A stretch of DNA of 45,096 nucleotides from Enterococcus thailandicus (GTDB lineage: Bacteria > Bacillota > Bacilli > Lactobacillales > Enterococcaceae), in assembly GCF_001886265.1 (NCBI RefSeq), contig NZ_JXLE01000019.1, positions 1 to 45,096 on the forward strand. Reading direction: 5' to 3'. Shown here piece after piece: positions 1 to 7,645 of the stretch. The position numbers and the translations under genes are program-made. How positions within the stretch are numbered: the stretch's first letter is position 1; each line of letters begins with the position of its first letter. The notes beneath the pieces were generated by a model that saw only the letters and a list, made by a program, of their open reading frames with translations, had not been told where the DNA came from and searched no databases.

Positions 1-79
1 GCAATGAAATAATCATCAGTAACAGAAAAAACACCTGAAACACTCGAAGCCTTAGTTTTATATTTCGTTTAAATTCCAT
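1..79 (-). CDS. membrane protein, N-terminal fragment (runs off left edge)
   Basis: An open frame starts at an ATG (minus strand, 79-77) that lies inside the last codons of the secreted-protein gene, overlapping it by 11 nt, and stays open to the window edge (26 codons). It begins MEFKRNIKLRLRV and continues into a run of F, L, M, I and V. A basic start followed by a hydrophobic helix is the usual look of an integral membrane protein with its N-terminus inside. No strong ribosome site precedes the ATG, so translation is probably coupled to the upstream gene. Family cannot be told from 26 residues. By position it may be an immunity, export or partner protein for the secreted product; that is inference. 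Confidence 0.6.
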   Translation of the reverse strand, partial: MEFKRNIKLRLRVFQVFFLLLMIISL

Positions 80-554
80 AAAAATAGTCGTCAAATCCAA
101 CCGCAGCCGGAATTCCAGCCGCAGCAGAAATTCCGGCTCTCCACCACCATCTGTCTTTTTTATAGCTGGCCGCTGTCAAACCGAACCTGTTATGAGCCTC
201 TTTCGCTGCCCAATGTCCCGCTGCATATCCTACTCCAGCTATTGCGATTAATGCTAATACATCATCAACACCAAAGAAACGTACCTTATCATGTTGAAAA
301 ATCAGTTTATCTAATTTATCCTGTTGCTCAGGATTCAATTCAAAAGATTGAGTTTTATCAATTGAATCTAGATAACGTTCAGATAAATTAAATTGTTCTT
401 TTATATCACTTTTTTCTTTTTGAGATTCTGAATAGTCAATTTTTTGATTATCCGTTATTTCTGCTGCGAAGGTAGTTAGTGGTGTCAAAGTAGGTCCTAA
501 GATTAATGATAAAACTAATACTACCCCTCCTTTAGTTGCAAAATTTTTTTTCAT
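69..554 (-). CDS. secreted Gly/Ala-rich protein, possibly bacteriocin-like or membrane-active
   Basis: A 161-aa protein that I do not recognise by family. Residues 1-31 form a Sec signal peptide (MKK start, hydrophobic core, likely cleavage at the FAA^EI site). Residues 32-90 are charged and Asn/Gln/Lys-rich. The C-terminal part has two glycine/alanine-rich hydrophobic stretches (about 97-117 and 140-154) separated by a basic, tryptophan-rich turn with three Trp in a row, ending DDYFYGI. This layout suggests a protein that inserts into membranes, such as a bacteriocin-like toxin, but no known bacteriocin motif is visible. AGGAGG precedes the ATG. The gene is divergent from an XRE regulator and overlaps a downstream membrane-protein start, so it looks like the first gene of a regulated operon. 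Confidence 0.7.
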   Translation of the reverse strand: MKKNFATKGGVVLVLSLILGPTLTPLTTFAAEITDNQKIDYSESQKEKSDIKEQFNLSERYLDSIDKTQSFELNPEQQDKLDKLIFQHDKVRFFGVDDVLALIAIAGVGYAAGHWAAKEAHNRFGLTAASYKKDRWWWRAGISAAAGIPAAVGFDDYFYGI

Positions 555-628
555 TGTACATCCTCCTAATATGATAAAATTGGTTTTGAAGTTACAATGA
601 AATTATCGATGATATCACTATAATTTAC

Positions 629-646
629 TGTCAAAATCCTTTGACA
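629..646. promoter_or_regulatory. perfect inverted repeat, candidate operator of the divergent XRE regulator
   Basis: TGTCAAA-ATCC-TTTGACA is a perfect 7-bp inverted repeat with a 4-nt spacer. It sits in the 124-bp gap between the secreted-protein gene and the XRE gene and contains -35-like TTGACA hexamers on both strands. An XRE dimer binding here could block both promoters. The -10 boxes are not clear on either side. Confidence 0.5.
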
Positions 647-678
647 TTTATTTGGAATTGCATTTTGGAGGATAAAAA

Positions 679-1143
679 ATGGAAAATAGATTACGTAATT
701 TACGAAAAAAAAATAATTTGACTCAAGAAGAACTTTCGCTACAACTAAAAGTTTCTAGGCAGACAATCTCAAATTGGGAGCGAGGATATTCTCAACCAGA
801 TATGGAAAATTTACATCTACTAGCAAGTTTTTTTAAGGTTACGGTTAGTTATTTAATTGATGGAGATACTATCACAGATGCGTCTCCTATCTATGAAGCT
901 AAGCAACCACAAACAGTATCTTTGGACAATCAAAAGCTTTCACTTCTCAAATTATTGACGTTAGCATCCTGTTTAACTCCACTTGCTGCATTCGGGTTAT
1001 TATATCTGGTAAATGAATATAAAATTGGATTGAGCGAGAAACAATATAGATTCTATTCAAAATTCGGAATTTTCCTCTCGGCTATTAACCTAGTAATAAT
1101 TGTATTGGTAATATCTGATTTAACTATTTTCTCTTATCTGTAA
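679..1143 (+). CDS. membrane-anchored XRE-family transcriptional regulator
   Basis: A 154-aa protein. Residues 1-60 are a classic XRE helix-turn-helix: LRKKNNLTQEELS, then VSRQTISNWERG, then a third helix ending in VSYLIDGD. A polar linker of about 25 residues follows, then two predicted membrane helices (about 89-111 and 127-150). The DNA-binding domain would therefore be tethered to the inner face of the membrane, as in other firmicute one-component XRE regulators. GGAGG lies just ahead of the ATG. It is transcribed away from the secreted-protein gene, with an inverted repeat between them, so it probably controls that operon and itself. The membrane part may sense the secreted protein or membrane stress; that is inference. 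Confidence 0.85.
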   Translation: MENRLRNLRKKNNLTQEELSLQLKVSRQTISNWERGYSQPDMENLHLLASFFKVTVSYLIDGDTITDASPIYEAKQPQTVSLDNQKLSLLKLLTLASCLTPLAAFGLLYLVNEYKIGLSEKQYRFYSKFGIFLSAINLVIIVLVISDLTIFSYL

Positions 1144-1202
1144 ATTAGATAATTTTCTCCTGCTGTCATCGTAATTTCTAAAAATCACTAAAATAAATTC
1201 TG

Positions 1203-1262
1203 AAGACGTGTAAACAGATCGGCTAGCAACGCAAAGCCCGGTTCGTCTACACGTCTTTTTTA
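1203..1262 (+). terminator. large hairpin terminator after the XRE gene
   Basis: The arms AAGACGTGTA (1203-1212) and TACACGTCTT (1248-1257) pair and are followed by T residues; an inner CGGCT/AGCCCGG stem can also form. The rest of the 402-bp gap (1144-1545) has no credible gene. It holds a C-rich tract near 1345, a small AGATAGCTATCT palindrome near 1401, and the AAGGAGGG ribosome site of the next gene. Confidence 0.7.
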
Positions 1263-1545
1263 AGTTTTACAAAAAAGGGAATACCATGTCCTTCACCTTA
1301 TTGAGGATATAAAAGCTTAAGAAACTCTTACAATCAAAATGTCTCCCCCCTTTTTTCGAAAAATGCCCCTCCCAAATTGTAGTAATAATGAAGGGTAGTC
1401 AGATAGCTATCTAAGTTTTTGATGAAAAATGAATAAATTAGTATCAAAAAGCAAATTTAAATTGTTTTTATTAACGAAGGAAGAAAAGAAAGGTAGCTAC
1501 CAACATTCTATGAAACCCTTCAACATATAACTAAGGAGGGCTATT

Positions 1546-1896
1546 ATGCCAATTAAAATCAACGATCTCACCTTACCAAAAGAAAAACTCGAAAAAGAAT
1601 ACCAAATCGTCAATGTTACTCGCTGGCAAAAAGATGGGGAAATTCTAGGTTGGAGTTACGAATGTATCCTACCTAAACTCCGCTACGAGAAAATCAGTGT
1701 CAAAGTCAAATCTGAAAATCCTGTGATTACTCCGGAAGAACTTATCCAACAAGGTTTAGCCATGGTTACATTTGCCAATTTAGTGATTGCGCCTTGGGGA
1801 CGATCAAATGGTCAATTCGTTAGTTACGGCTTATCAGCCACGGCAGATGCGGCAACTTTGATTCCGAAAAAGCAAGGTAACCCTACGCAAAACTAA
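1546..1896 (+). CDS. small element-encoded protein of unknown function
   Basis: A 116-aa acidic/basic mixed protein with no signal peptide or membrane segment. I do not recognise the family with confidence. It starts at an ATG 5 nt after AAGGAGGG. The middle has alternating charged and hydrophobic residues typical of beta strands (WSYECILP, YEKISVKVK), followed by a hydrophobic helix (GLAMVTFANLVIAPWG) and a Gly/Ala-rich tail. Small proteins at this place in integrative elements, just upstream of the replication gene, are often accessory replication or single-strand DNA-binding proteins. It is followed at once by a GC-rich cruciform and then the HUH initiator gene. The accessory role is inference from position only. 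Confidence 0.75.
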   Translation: MPIKINDLTLPKEKLEKEYQIVNVTRWQKDGEILGWSYECILPKLRYEKISVKVKSENPVITPEELIQQGLAMVTFANLVIAPWGRSNGQFVSYGLSATADAATLIPKKQGNPTQN

Positions 1897-1901
1897 TTTT
1901 C

Positions 1902-1991
1902 CTATGGGTTTGTTGGGCGGTTAGGACGAAACGGCGGGGCAGCGCCATAGAGCCGCTTCTGTCCGTTAAGACCGCCCAATAAACACATAGG
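1902..1991. other. GC-rich cruciform, candidate replication origin or nick site
   Basis: CCTATG-g-GTTT-g-TTGGGCGGT at the left pairs with ACCGCCCAA-TAAAC-ACATAGG at the right. Inside are further stems (GGAC/GTCC and CGGC/GCCG), giving a branched structure of about 90 nt. It is markedly GC-rich against AT-rich surroundings and lies about 110 bp upstream of the HUH initiator gene. Rolling-circle elements place their double-strand or single-strand origins in such hairpins. A transcription-control role for the initiator gene is an alternative. Confidence 0.55.
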
Positions 1992-2103
1992 CTGGAAGGA
2001 CCGCTTTGCAGGACTTCCCCTTAACTTGATTTATAGAACAACATCAGGCGAAAAATGATGATTCTTTGACAACTGAATACACACACATCAAGGAGTGATG
2101 ATT

Positions 2104-2856
2104 TTGAAAGCTTATAATCAGAAAATCATTGAAACTCCCACGTACCTTGAAATTTATGATTATGAAGCAATCATTACTCCTAAACAAAAAGCAGACAAAA
2201 ATGAAACCAGCCCAAAACGAAAAAAAGAATTAGCCTGGCTTTATGAAGAAGAAAATACGACTACTGATAAAGGAAGAAACTATGATGACCTATCTGCTCA
2301 AGGGCAATACGACAGCTTAAAACGAAAACAAAAATACTATCAAAATATGCGCTTTGAAATTGCCCGACTCGTGGATATGAACTTTGACAATCAGACAAAA
2401 TTTTTAACCCTCACTTTCAGAGAAAACATTCAAGACATTGTCTATGCGAATAATGAATTCAAAAAATTTATCAAACGACTAAACTACGAACTCTATCATA
2501 CAAAAAAAGCAAATCTAAAATACCTTGCCACGTGGGAAAAACAAGAACGAGGTGCTATCCATTACCATATCATCCTATTTGACTTTCCCTTTATATCCGT
2601 CAATCGTCTTACTACTATCTGGGGACATGGATTTGTCAAAATCAACAAGATTGATGTCGATAGTATCGAAAATCGTGGGCGCTACATCAGCAAGTACTTC
2701 GATAAGGCTTTAGATTTGAAAGAGCATAAGAAAAAAGCGTTCTTCAAATCTCGCAACCTCAAAGTGCCCAGCGTTACAAAGCTACTCGTGGATCAACCTT
2801 TTGATGCCACCAATCAAGACGTACTTTATACCAATAAGTATCTCATAAACAAGTGA
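2104..2856 (+). CDS. rolling-circle replication initiator (HUH endonuclease type)
   Basis: About 250 aa. The three initiator motifs are present in order: a hydrophobic FLTLTF strand (about 100-105), a metal-binding HYHIILF motif with the two histidines (about 153-159), and a catalytic-tyrosine region GRYISKYFDK (about 192-201). An upstream coiled basic segment (SLKRKQKYYQNMRFE) is probably DNA-binding. Length and motif spacing suit small replication proteins of rolling-circle plasmids and filamentous or single-strand phages rather than the longer MobT relaxases of IMEs. The start chosen is the TTG at 2104, 8 nt after AGGAG; an ATG at 2098 and a GTG at 2095 lie too close to that ribosome site. 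It would nick one strand at an origin, plausibly the cruciform upstream. Confidence 0.75.
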   Translation: MKAYNQKIIETPTYLEIYDYEAIITPKQKADKNETSPKRKKELAWLYEEENTTTDKGRNYDDLSAQGQYDSLKRKQKYYQNMRFEIARLVDMNFDNQTKFLTLTFRENIQDIVYANNEFKKFIKRLNYELYHTKKANLKYLATWEKQERGAIHYHIILFDFPFISVNRLTTIWGHGFVKINKIDVDSIENRGRYISKYFDKALDLKEHKKKAFFKSRNLKVPSVTKLLVDQPFDATNQDVLYTNKYLINK

Positions 2857-2928
2857 TGGATTTTCAAGAAATCACTGTTCGCTATACAAAAATAAAAAAA
2901 AGAATTTCGAAAGAAAGTAGGTAAAAAT

Positions 2929-3147
2929 ATGACAGTTAATGTACCAATCGAACTTAATCAAGAAATAATTGACGAACTTGTTCAATTAACGAAGCAACGA
3001 ATTGAGGAAGAAAAACAACAACTAAAGATTGGTGATACTCGCCTCAATAATTGGATTGATCATGGGTTAAAAGTCATTCCTTTTGGTAAAGAAACCCGCT
3101 TTGATCGTGAAGATGTAAAACTATTTTTAGATAGTCTAAAAATCTAA
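2929..3147 (+). CDS. excisionase-like winged-helix protein
   Basis: A 72-aa protein. The C-terminal half (TRLNNWIDHGLKVIPFGKETRFDREDVKLFLDSL) has the layout of excisionase/MerR-like winged helices: a helix, a glycine turn, a short beta wing with a conserved Arg-Phe, and a final helix containing the DV-x-x-FL motif. The N-terminal half is a charged amphipathic helix (about 8-35) that could mediate dimer contacts. It lies 94 bp upstream of the integrase on the same strand, the usual place for xis. It would bind next to the attachment site and favour excision; with the integrase broken, it can only act with an integrase supplied from elsewhere. Confidence 0.7.
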   Translation: MTVNVPIELNQEIIDELVQLTKQRIEEEKQQLKIGDTRLNNWIDHGLKVIPFGKETRFDREDVKLFLDSLKI

Positions 3148-3241
3148 CCTTGACTTACCTGTTTCCGCTGTCTATGATACCGATAAGAAAGGAGCAAATC
3201 TTCTCTTTGATATACTGGCGAGTGAATCAAAGGAGACAATT

Positions 3242-4465
3242 ATGATCAAAAAATATAAAAAGAAAAATGGGATAATCGCCTATATGTTTAAAGCACATCT
3301 TGGCATTGATCCGGTTACAGGAAAAAAGAAATACACCACCAAACGTGGTTTTAAATCACCACAAGAAGCTAAGAAGACTTATAATCGCTTGATGGTGCAA
3401 GTAGAAGAAAATGATGCGGTAACAAATTCACAACGTCTTTTTTCAGAATTGGCAGATGAGTGGTTTGAGCAATATAAAAATACGGTTCGTGAAAGTACCT
3501 ACGTTGCCCAAAAATTGGCTTATAAAAAGCACATCTTTCCTCTTTTTAGAAATTTGAAAATCTCAAGGATTTCAATTCCTTATTGTCAAAAACAGGTAAA
3601 CCACTGGTATAGCTATTACAAAAAATATTCCAACTTGATTGGTTTAACTTCATCCGTTTTCAAGTATGCTTAGAGTTTACGGCTCATTCGAAGTAACCCT
3701 ATGGATGCTGTGATTCACCCTAAACGTAAGAAAAAAATTGACGAAGAACGGTATGCAGCACCTTACTATGAAAAAGAAGAACTATTGGAATTCCTTGACA
3801 TTGCTAAAAACTATCCTAATCCAATTTATCCAATTTTCCGGATTTTAGCTTTTACCGGGTTACAAAAAGGTGAGCTATTAGCCTTATGTTGGAAAGATAT
3901 TGATTTTGAGAAAAACACACTCTCTGTCAAACAAACTTTAGCTACTTGTGATAAATGGGAAATCAAATTCCAAGTTCCCAAAACAGAAAAGAGCCTTCGA
4001 ACAATCTCGATAGACTCTGAAACCTTACAAGTAATAAAACGATGGCAATTAAAGCAAAAAGAATATTTTTTAAAAATGGGAATTAAACCGGCAAAGAACG
4101 GTGAACAACTCTTATTTGTATCAGAAGAAAACAAACCGCTTTATTTAGACTATGTAAATCACAACTTGAAAATTATTATTAAAGAGAATAACTTAAAACG
4201 TATCACACCTCATGGTTTTCGTCATACTCATTGTAGTCTGCTATTTGAATCCGGAGCTTCTCTTAAAGAAGTTCAAGTTCGGTTAGGACATACAGATATT
4301 AAAACGACTATGGATATCTACACCCATGTCACGAAAAGGCAGACAGAAGAAACCGCAAATCGTTTTGCGGATTTCATGAGTTCCACAGAGGAAAAACAAG
4401 GAAATTTACAGAGGGTCAAAAGTATGGTCAAAAGCGAAAAAAAGCAGACTATCCCTATCAGATAG
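3242..4465 (+). pseudogene. tyrosine integrase, broken by an amber codon and a lost catalytic Arg
   Basis: One continuous frame of 407 codons is interrupted by TAG at 3671-3673, after FKYA; reading through gives SLRLIRSNPMDAVIHP, the expected family sequence, so nothing is missing or shifted. The N-terminal part has the arm-binding domain (KKYKKKNG...KKYTTKRGFKSPQEA) and a core-binding helical domain. The catalytic domain has HGFRHTH, LGHTDIKTTMDIY with the nucleophile Tyr, and the beta-hairpin Lys (VPKTEKS). The first catalytic Arg is replaced: TGLQKGE instead of TGLRxGE (CAA at 3863-3865, one transition from CGA). A fragment restarting at ATG 3701 would lack the arm domain and the Arg. The element is therefore unlikely to move on its own. 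Confidence 0.85.
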
Positions 4466-4471
4466 TCTGCT
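4443..4471 (-). terminator. rpmE2 terminator, overlapping the integrase 3' end
   Basis: AGCAGACTATC (4471-4461 on the minus strand) and GATAGTCTGCT flank a 7-nt loop, followed by seven T on the minus strand. It terminates rpmE2 transcription. The same bases encode the last residues and the stop codon of the plus-strand integrase. Confidence 0.85.
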
Positions 4472-4496
4472 AAACGTTGATTTAACAATGTTTTGA

Positions 4497-4760
4497 TTAT
4501 TCCGCAGCGTTTGTATCTTTGAGACCGTATTTTTTGTTGAAACGGTCCACACGTCCGTCTGCTTGTGTGAATTTTTGACGTCCAGTGTAGAATGGATGTG
4601 AGTCAGAAGTTACTTCGACACGGATTACTGGGTATGTATTACCGTCTTCCCATTCAACTGTTTCTTGTGAAGATTTTGTTGAACCTGACAAGAATTTGAA
4701 ACCAGTTGTTGAATCCATGAATACTACTGGATGGTAATCTGGATGAATGTTTGCTTTCAT
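4497..4760 (-). CDS. rpmE2: 50S ribosomal protein L31 type B
   Basis: An 87-aa protein starting [14 protein letters not shown], with the type B L31 core ([21 protein letters not shown], then the [10 protein letters not shown] motif and the basic RFNKKYGL end). The zinc-binding cysteines of type A L31 are absent, so this is the zinc-independent form. It is a component of the large ribosomal subunit, at the central protuberance bridging to the small subunit. It lies 98 bp downstream of rho, the common firmicute order. A plausible promoter of its own precedes it on the minus strand (TTGCAA, 17-nt spacer, TAAGAT, just after the rho end). An integrative element abuts its 3' end. Confidence 0.95.
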   Translation of the reverse strand: MKANIHPDYHPVVFMDSTTGFKFLSGSTKSSQETVEWEDGNTYPVIRVEVTSDSHPFYTGRQKFTQADGRVDRFNKKYGLKDTNAAE

Positions 4761-4858
4761 AGTTTTTTCGCTCCTTTGCCCTGCTTCATTTGCTGAACCA
4801 GAGTTGATTTGTCGATTTACAACAGTAACATCTTATCATGTTTCATTCAAGGTTGCAA

Positions 4859-6154
4859 TTATCTTTTTTGATTTCTCATTTGATTTTTCTTACCAAAGGA
4901 AACATCTTGAAACTCCGCAAAAAATTGTTGATTGTTCTTCGTTTTTCGTAAGAAACGAATCAATTGCTCAGTGTATTCCAAAGAATCACCAATCATATTT
5001 TTCCGTAGCTTCCAAATTTCTTCTAATTGCGCACTTGGAATCAATAACTCTTCTTTACGAGTTCCTGATTTTTTGATGTCGATTGCTGGGAAAATTCTTC
5101 TTTCTGCCAATTCACGTGACAATTGGAGTTCAAGATTTCCCGTTCCTTTGAACTCTTCGTAAATGACATCGTCCATTCGACTACCCGTATCGACTAAAGC
5201 AGTTGCTAGAATCGTTAAGCTCCCGCCTTCTTCGATATTACGTGCCGCTCCAAAAAATTTCTTTGGTTTGTACAACGCAGCTGGATCAATCCCTCCACTT
5301 AAAGTTCTACCACTTGGCGGAACAACTAAGTTATAGGCTCTGGCAAGTCGCGTGATACTGTCCATTAAAATGACAACATCTCGCTTATCTTCAACCAAAC
5401 GCATTGCACGTTCTAAAACTAATTCCGCGACACGCGTATGATTCTGTGGTTGTAAATCAAACGTTGAAGACACCACATCACCTTTTACGCTACGCTCCAA
5501 ATCGGTCACTTCTTCTGGTCGTTCATCAATTAATAAAACAATCAATTCAACATCAGGATAATTCTCAGTGATACCATTTGCAATTTCTTTTAAAACCGTT
5601 GTTTTCCCTGCTTTAGGTGGAGCAACGATTAATCCACGTTGACCAAAACCAACAGGAGAAAAAATGTCAATCATTCGTGTGGATAATCGATTAGTAGTCG
5701 TTTCTAACGTTAACTGTTCTTGTGGATAAAGAGGTGTTAGTGCTGGAAAATGAGGGCGCTCTTTCGCTTCTTCTGGGTCTTTTCCATTGACACTTTCAAC
5801 ATGCATCAAGCCATAATAACGTTCTGATTCTTTCGGTGGGCGGGCTTTCCCGGCAACTTTATCCCCATTTCTCAAACCAAAACGGCGAATTTGTGAAGCA
5901 GAAATATAGATGTCTTCTACACTGGGACCATAATTAATTGGACGTAAAAATCCATACCCATCTTGTCCTACGATATCTAAAATTCCTTCCATATAATAGA
6001 ATCCTTGTTTTTCTGCTTGTGCACGAATGACAGAGAGTGCGAGTTCTTTTTTATTCATTTTACTGTAATAAGGAATTTTAAAATCCTTTGCGTAGCTGTA
6101 AATTTCTTTTAACGTTTTATTTTCCAGCTCCGCCATTGTCAAATAATCGCTCAT
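4859..6154 (-). CDS. rho: transcription termination factor Rho
   Basis: A 431-aa hexameric RNA-dependent ATPase that ends transcription at rut sites. Residues 1-45 are the Rho N-terminal helical domain; about 50-125 are the cold-shock-like RNA-binding domain ([25 protein letters not shown]). The ATPase domain has Walker [10 protein letters not shown], Walker [17 protein letters not shown], the Q-loop region [13 protein letters not shown], and the Arg-finger region near the C-terminus. The length is the usual one for firmicutes without the long N-terminal insertions of actinobacteria. Its ATG overlaps the murA stop as ATGA, so the two are translationally coupled; GGAGG lies within the murA end. 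Confidence 0.97.
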   Translation of the reverse strand: MSDYLTMAELENKTLKEIYSYAKDFKIPYYSKMNKKELALSVIRAQAEKQGFYYMEGILDIVGQDGYGFLRPINYGPSVEDIYISASQIRRFGLRNGDKVAGKARPPKESERYYGLMHVESVNGKDPEEAKERPHFPALTPLYPQEQLTLETTTNRLSTRMIDIFSPVGFGQRGLIVAPPKAGKTTVLKEIANGITENYPDVELIVLLIDERPEEVTDLERSVKGDVVSSTFDLQPQNHTRVAELVLERAMRLVEDKRDVVILMDSITRLARAYNLVVPPSGRTLSGGIDPAALYKPKKFFGAARNIEEGGSLTILATALVDTGSRMDDVIYEEFKGTGNLELQLSRELAERRIFPAIDIKKSGTRKEELLIPSAQLEEIWKLRKNMIGDSLEYTEQLIRFLRKTKNNQQFFAEFQDVSFGKKNQMRNQKR

Positions 6155-7422
6155 TCGGCCTCCACTTCCTCAATCATTTCAATTGATGCACCTAAAGCAG
6201 TCAACTTTTCAATAATATGATCATAGCCACGTAAAATATATTCGACATTATAAATTGTCGTCGTTCCTTCTGCTAGCAACCCAGCAATAACTAAACAAGC
6301 TCCTGCCCGAAGATCAGATGCCACAACTTCTGCCCCATGTAACTTACTTGGACCATTTATAATAATCATGTTTCCTTCAACTGAAATGTCTGCACCCATT
6401 CGCGCTAGCTCAGGTACATGATTGACACGCTTGGCATAGATCGTATCAATGATTTCTGCGGTGCCAGATGTCATTAACAATAATGGCGTCAATGGTTGTT
6501 GCAAATCTGTCGCAAAACCTGGATATGGATAAGTCATCACATTCACAGCTTTCAACTCCGTTGCCGGATAGACTTCAATCTCGTCCTCACTGATTTTCAT
6601 TTTGACACCAATTTCTTGTAATTTAGCAATGAAGCTTTCAAGATGCTCATAAATAACGTTTTTTACTTTTATTCCATCTCCTGCAGCTGCTGCAAGAGCT
6701 AAGTACGTTCCCGCTTCAATTCGGTCAGGAATCATGAAATGACGACAACCATGTAATTCATCAACACCGTCGATACGGATAATGTCCGTACCTGCACCAC
6801 GAACGTTTGCACCCATGTTGTTCAATAATGTCGCAACGTCAATAATTTCTGGCTCACGAGCCGCGTTTTCAATGATTGTTTGGCCTTTTGCTTTTACTGC
6901 CGCAAGCATGACATTGATTGTCGCACCTACAGAAACAACATCCATAAAAATTCGATTTCCTTGCATTTGGCCATTTTCAGTTCGCAAATACATTGCGCCA
7001 TGTTCATTTGTAACTTGTGCGCCTAGCGCCTCGAATCCTTTAACATGTAAATCAATTGGTCGCGGACCTAAATAACAGCCACCAGGCAAGCCAACTACAG
7101 CTTCACCAAATTTTCCTAATAATGTTCCCATAAAATAGTACGATGCACGTAAACTATTGATTTTCCCATTTGGCATTGGCACAGATACGATTTCTGTTGG
7201 ATCAATTTCTAATACGTTATTTGAAAAAGTAATCTTTGCACCCATAATTTCTAAAATTTCAATTAATGAATGGACATCCTGAATATCAGGGACACCTTCT
7301 AAAATCACTGGGGAATTTGCTAAAATAGCCGCCGGAATCAATGCCACAGCACTATTTTTTGCCCCACTAATCGTTACTTCACCTGTTAGTGAACGGCCAC
7401 CATTGATAACGATTTTCTTCAT
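6151..7422 (-). CDS. murA: UDP-N-acetylglucosamine 1-carboxyvinyltransferase
   Basis: MurA transfers enolpyruvate from PEP to UDP-GlcNAc, the first committed step of peptidoglycan synthesis, and is the fosfomycin target. The product, 423 aa, has the catalytic loop [11 protein letters not shown] with the active-site Cys near residue 116, the N-terminal GAKNSA motif, and the late [15 protein letters not shown] segment. The copy next to rho is the MurA2/MurZ type in firmicutes that carry two murA genes. The ATG at 7422 is chosen: AGGTGG lies 5 nt ahead of it, while a GTG at 7431 would overlap that site. It forms an operon with rho. Confidence 0.95.
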   Translation of the reverse strand: MKKIVINGGRSLTGEVTISGAKNSAVALIPAAILANSPVILEGVPDIQDVHSLIEILEIMGAKITFSNNVLEIDPTEIVSVPMPNGKINSLRASYYFMGTLLGKFGEAVVGLPGGCYLGPRPIDLHVKGFEALGAQVTNEHGAMYLRTENGQMQGNRIFMDVVSVGATINVMLAAVKAKGQTIIENAAREPEIIDVATLLNNMGANVRGAGTDIIRIDGVDELHGCRHFMIPDRIEAGTYLALAAAAGDGIKVKNVIYEHLESFIAKLQEIGVKMKISEDEIEVYPATELKAVNVMTYPYPGFATDLQQPLTPLLLMTSGTAEIIDTIYAKRVNHVPELARMGADISVEGNMIIINGPSKLHGAEVVASDLRAGACLVIAGLLAEGTTTIYNVEYILRGYDHIIEKLTALGASIEMIEEVEAE

Positions 7423-7556
7423 AAAATCCACCTATTCTTAATTTATTCATACTCGCTAATTTTACCATAGACTGTCATTTTTCAAAAGCTTGGGATCATA
7501 TCTACACATAAACAACTTTTTATTGTCCCTTTCGACCACTTTTTTACAAAAAAAAG

Positions 7557-7581
7557 AGACTGAAAAATAATTTTCCAGCCT
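7557..7581 (-). terminator. terminator after the ROK kinase gene
   Basis: On the minus strand AGGCTGGAAAAT pairs with ATTTTTCAGTCT, followed by a run of T. It closes the sugar operon. The rest of the gap to murA (7432-7645) is AT-rich, with the murA promoter presumably near 7450-7500; no gene is seen. Confidence 0.75.
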
Positions 7582-7645
7582 ACTTTCTATTTAGTAATTT
7601 GAACTATTTTTTCTCAAACATTCTTTGAATAATCAAGTGCTTTAT

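Larger units (their letters stand above)
1..4471 (+). mobile_element. decayed integrative element next to rpmE2 (left end not in window)
   Basis: From right to left the region carries a tyrosine integrase (broken), an excisionase-like protein, an HUH replication initiator, a GC-rich cruciform and a small unrecognised protein, and probably also the XRE/secreted-protein cargo. This order is typical of small integrative or plasmid-derived elements of firmicutes. The integrase stop codon lies within the hairpin that terminates rpmE2, so the right attachment site is probably at or beside the rpmE2 3' end. I searched the first 1.5 kb by eye for a copy of the rpmE2 end or the hairpin and found none, so the left boundary is probably outside. 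Whether the cargo at 1-1143 belongs to the element is unproven. Confidence 0.6.

Noticed and set aside
1-1545. Left attachment site of the element
   Set aside because: No copy of the rpmE2 end or of the terminator arms was found by eye in this stretch, so no attL is called.
2525-2713. 62-aa frame inside the rep gene
   Set aside because: Out-of-frame shadow of the HUH motif region.
4747-5076. Plus-strand 109-aa frame over the rpmE2-rho gap
   Set aside because: Mostly antisense to rho; no ribosome site.
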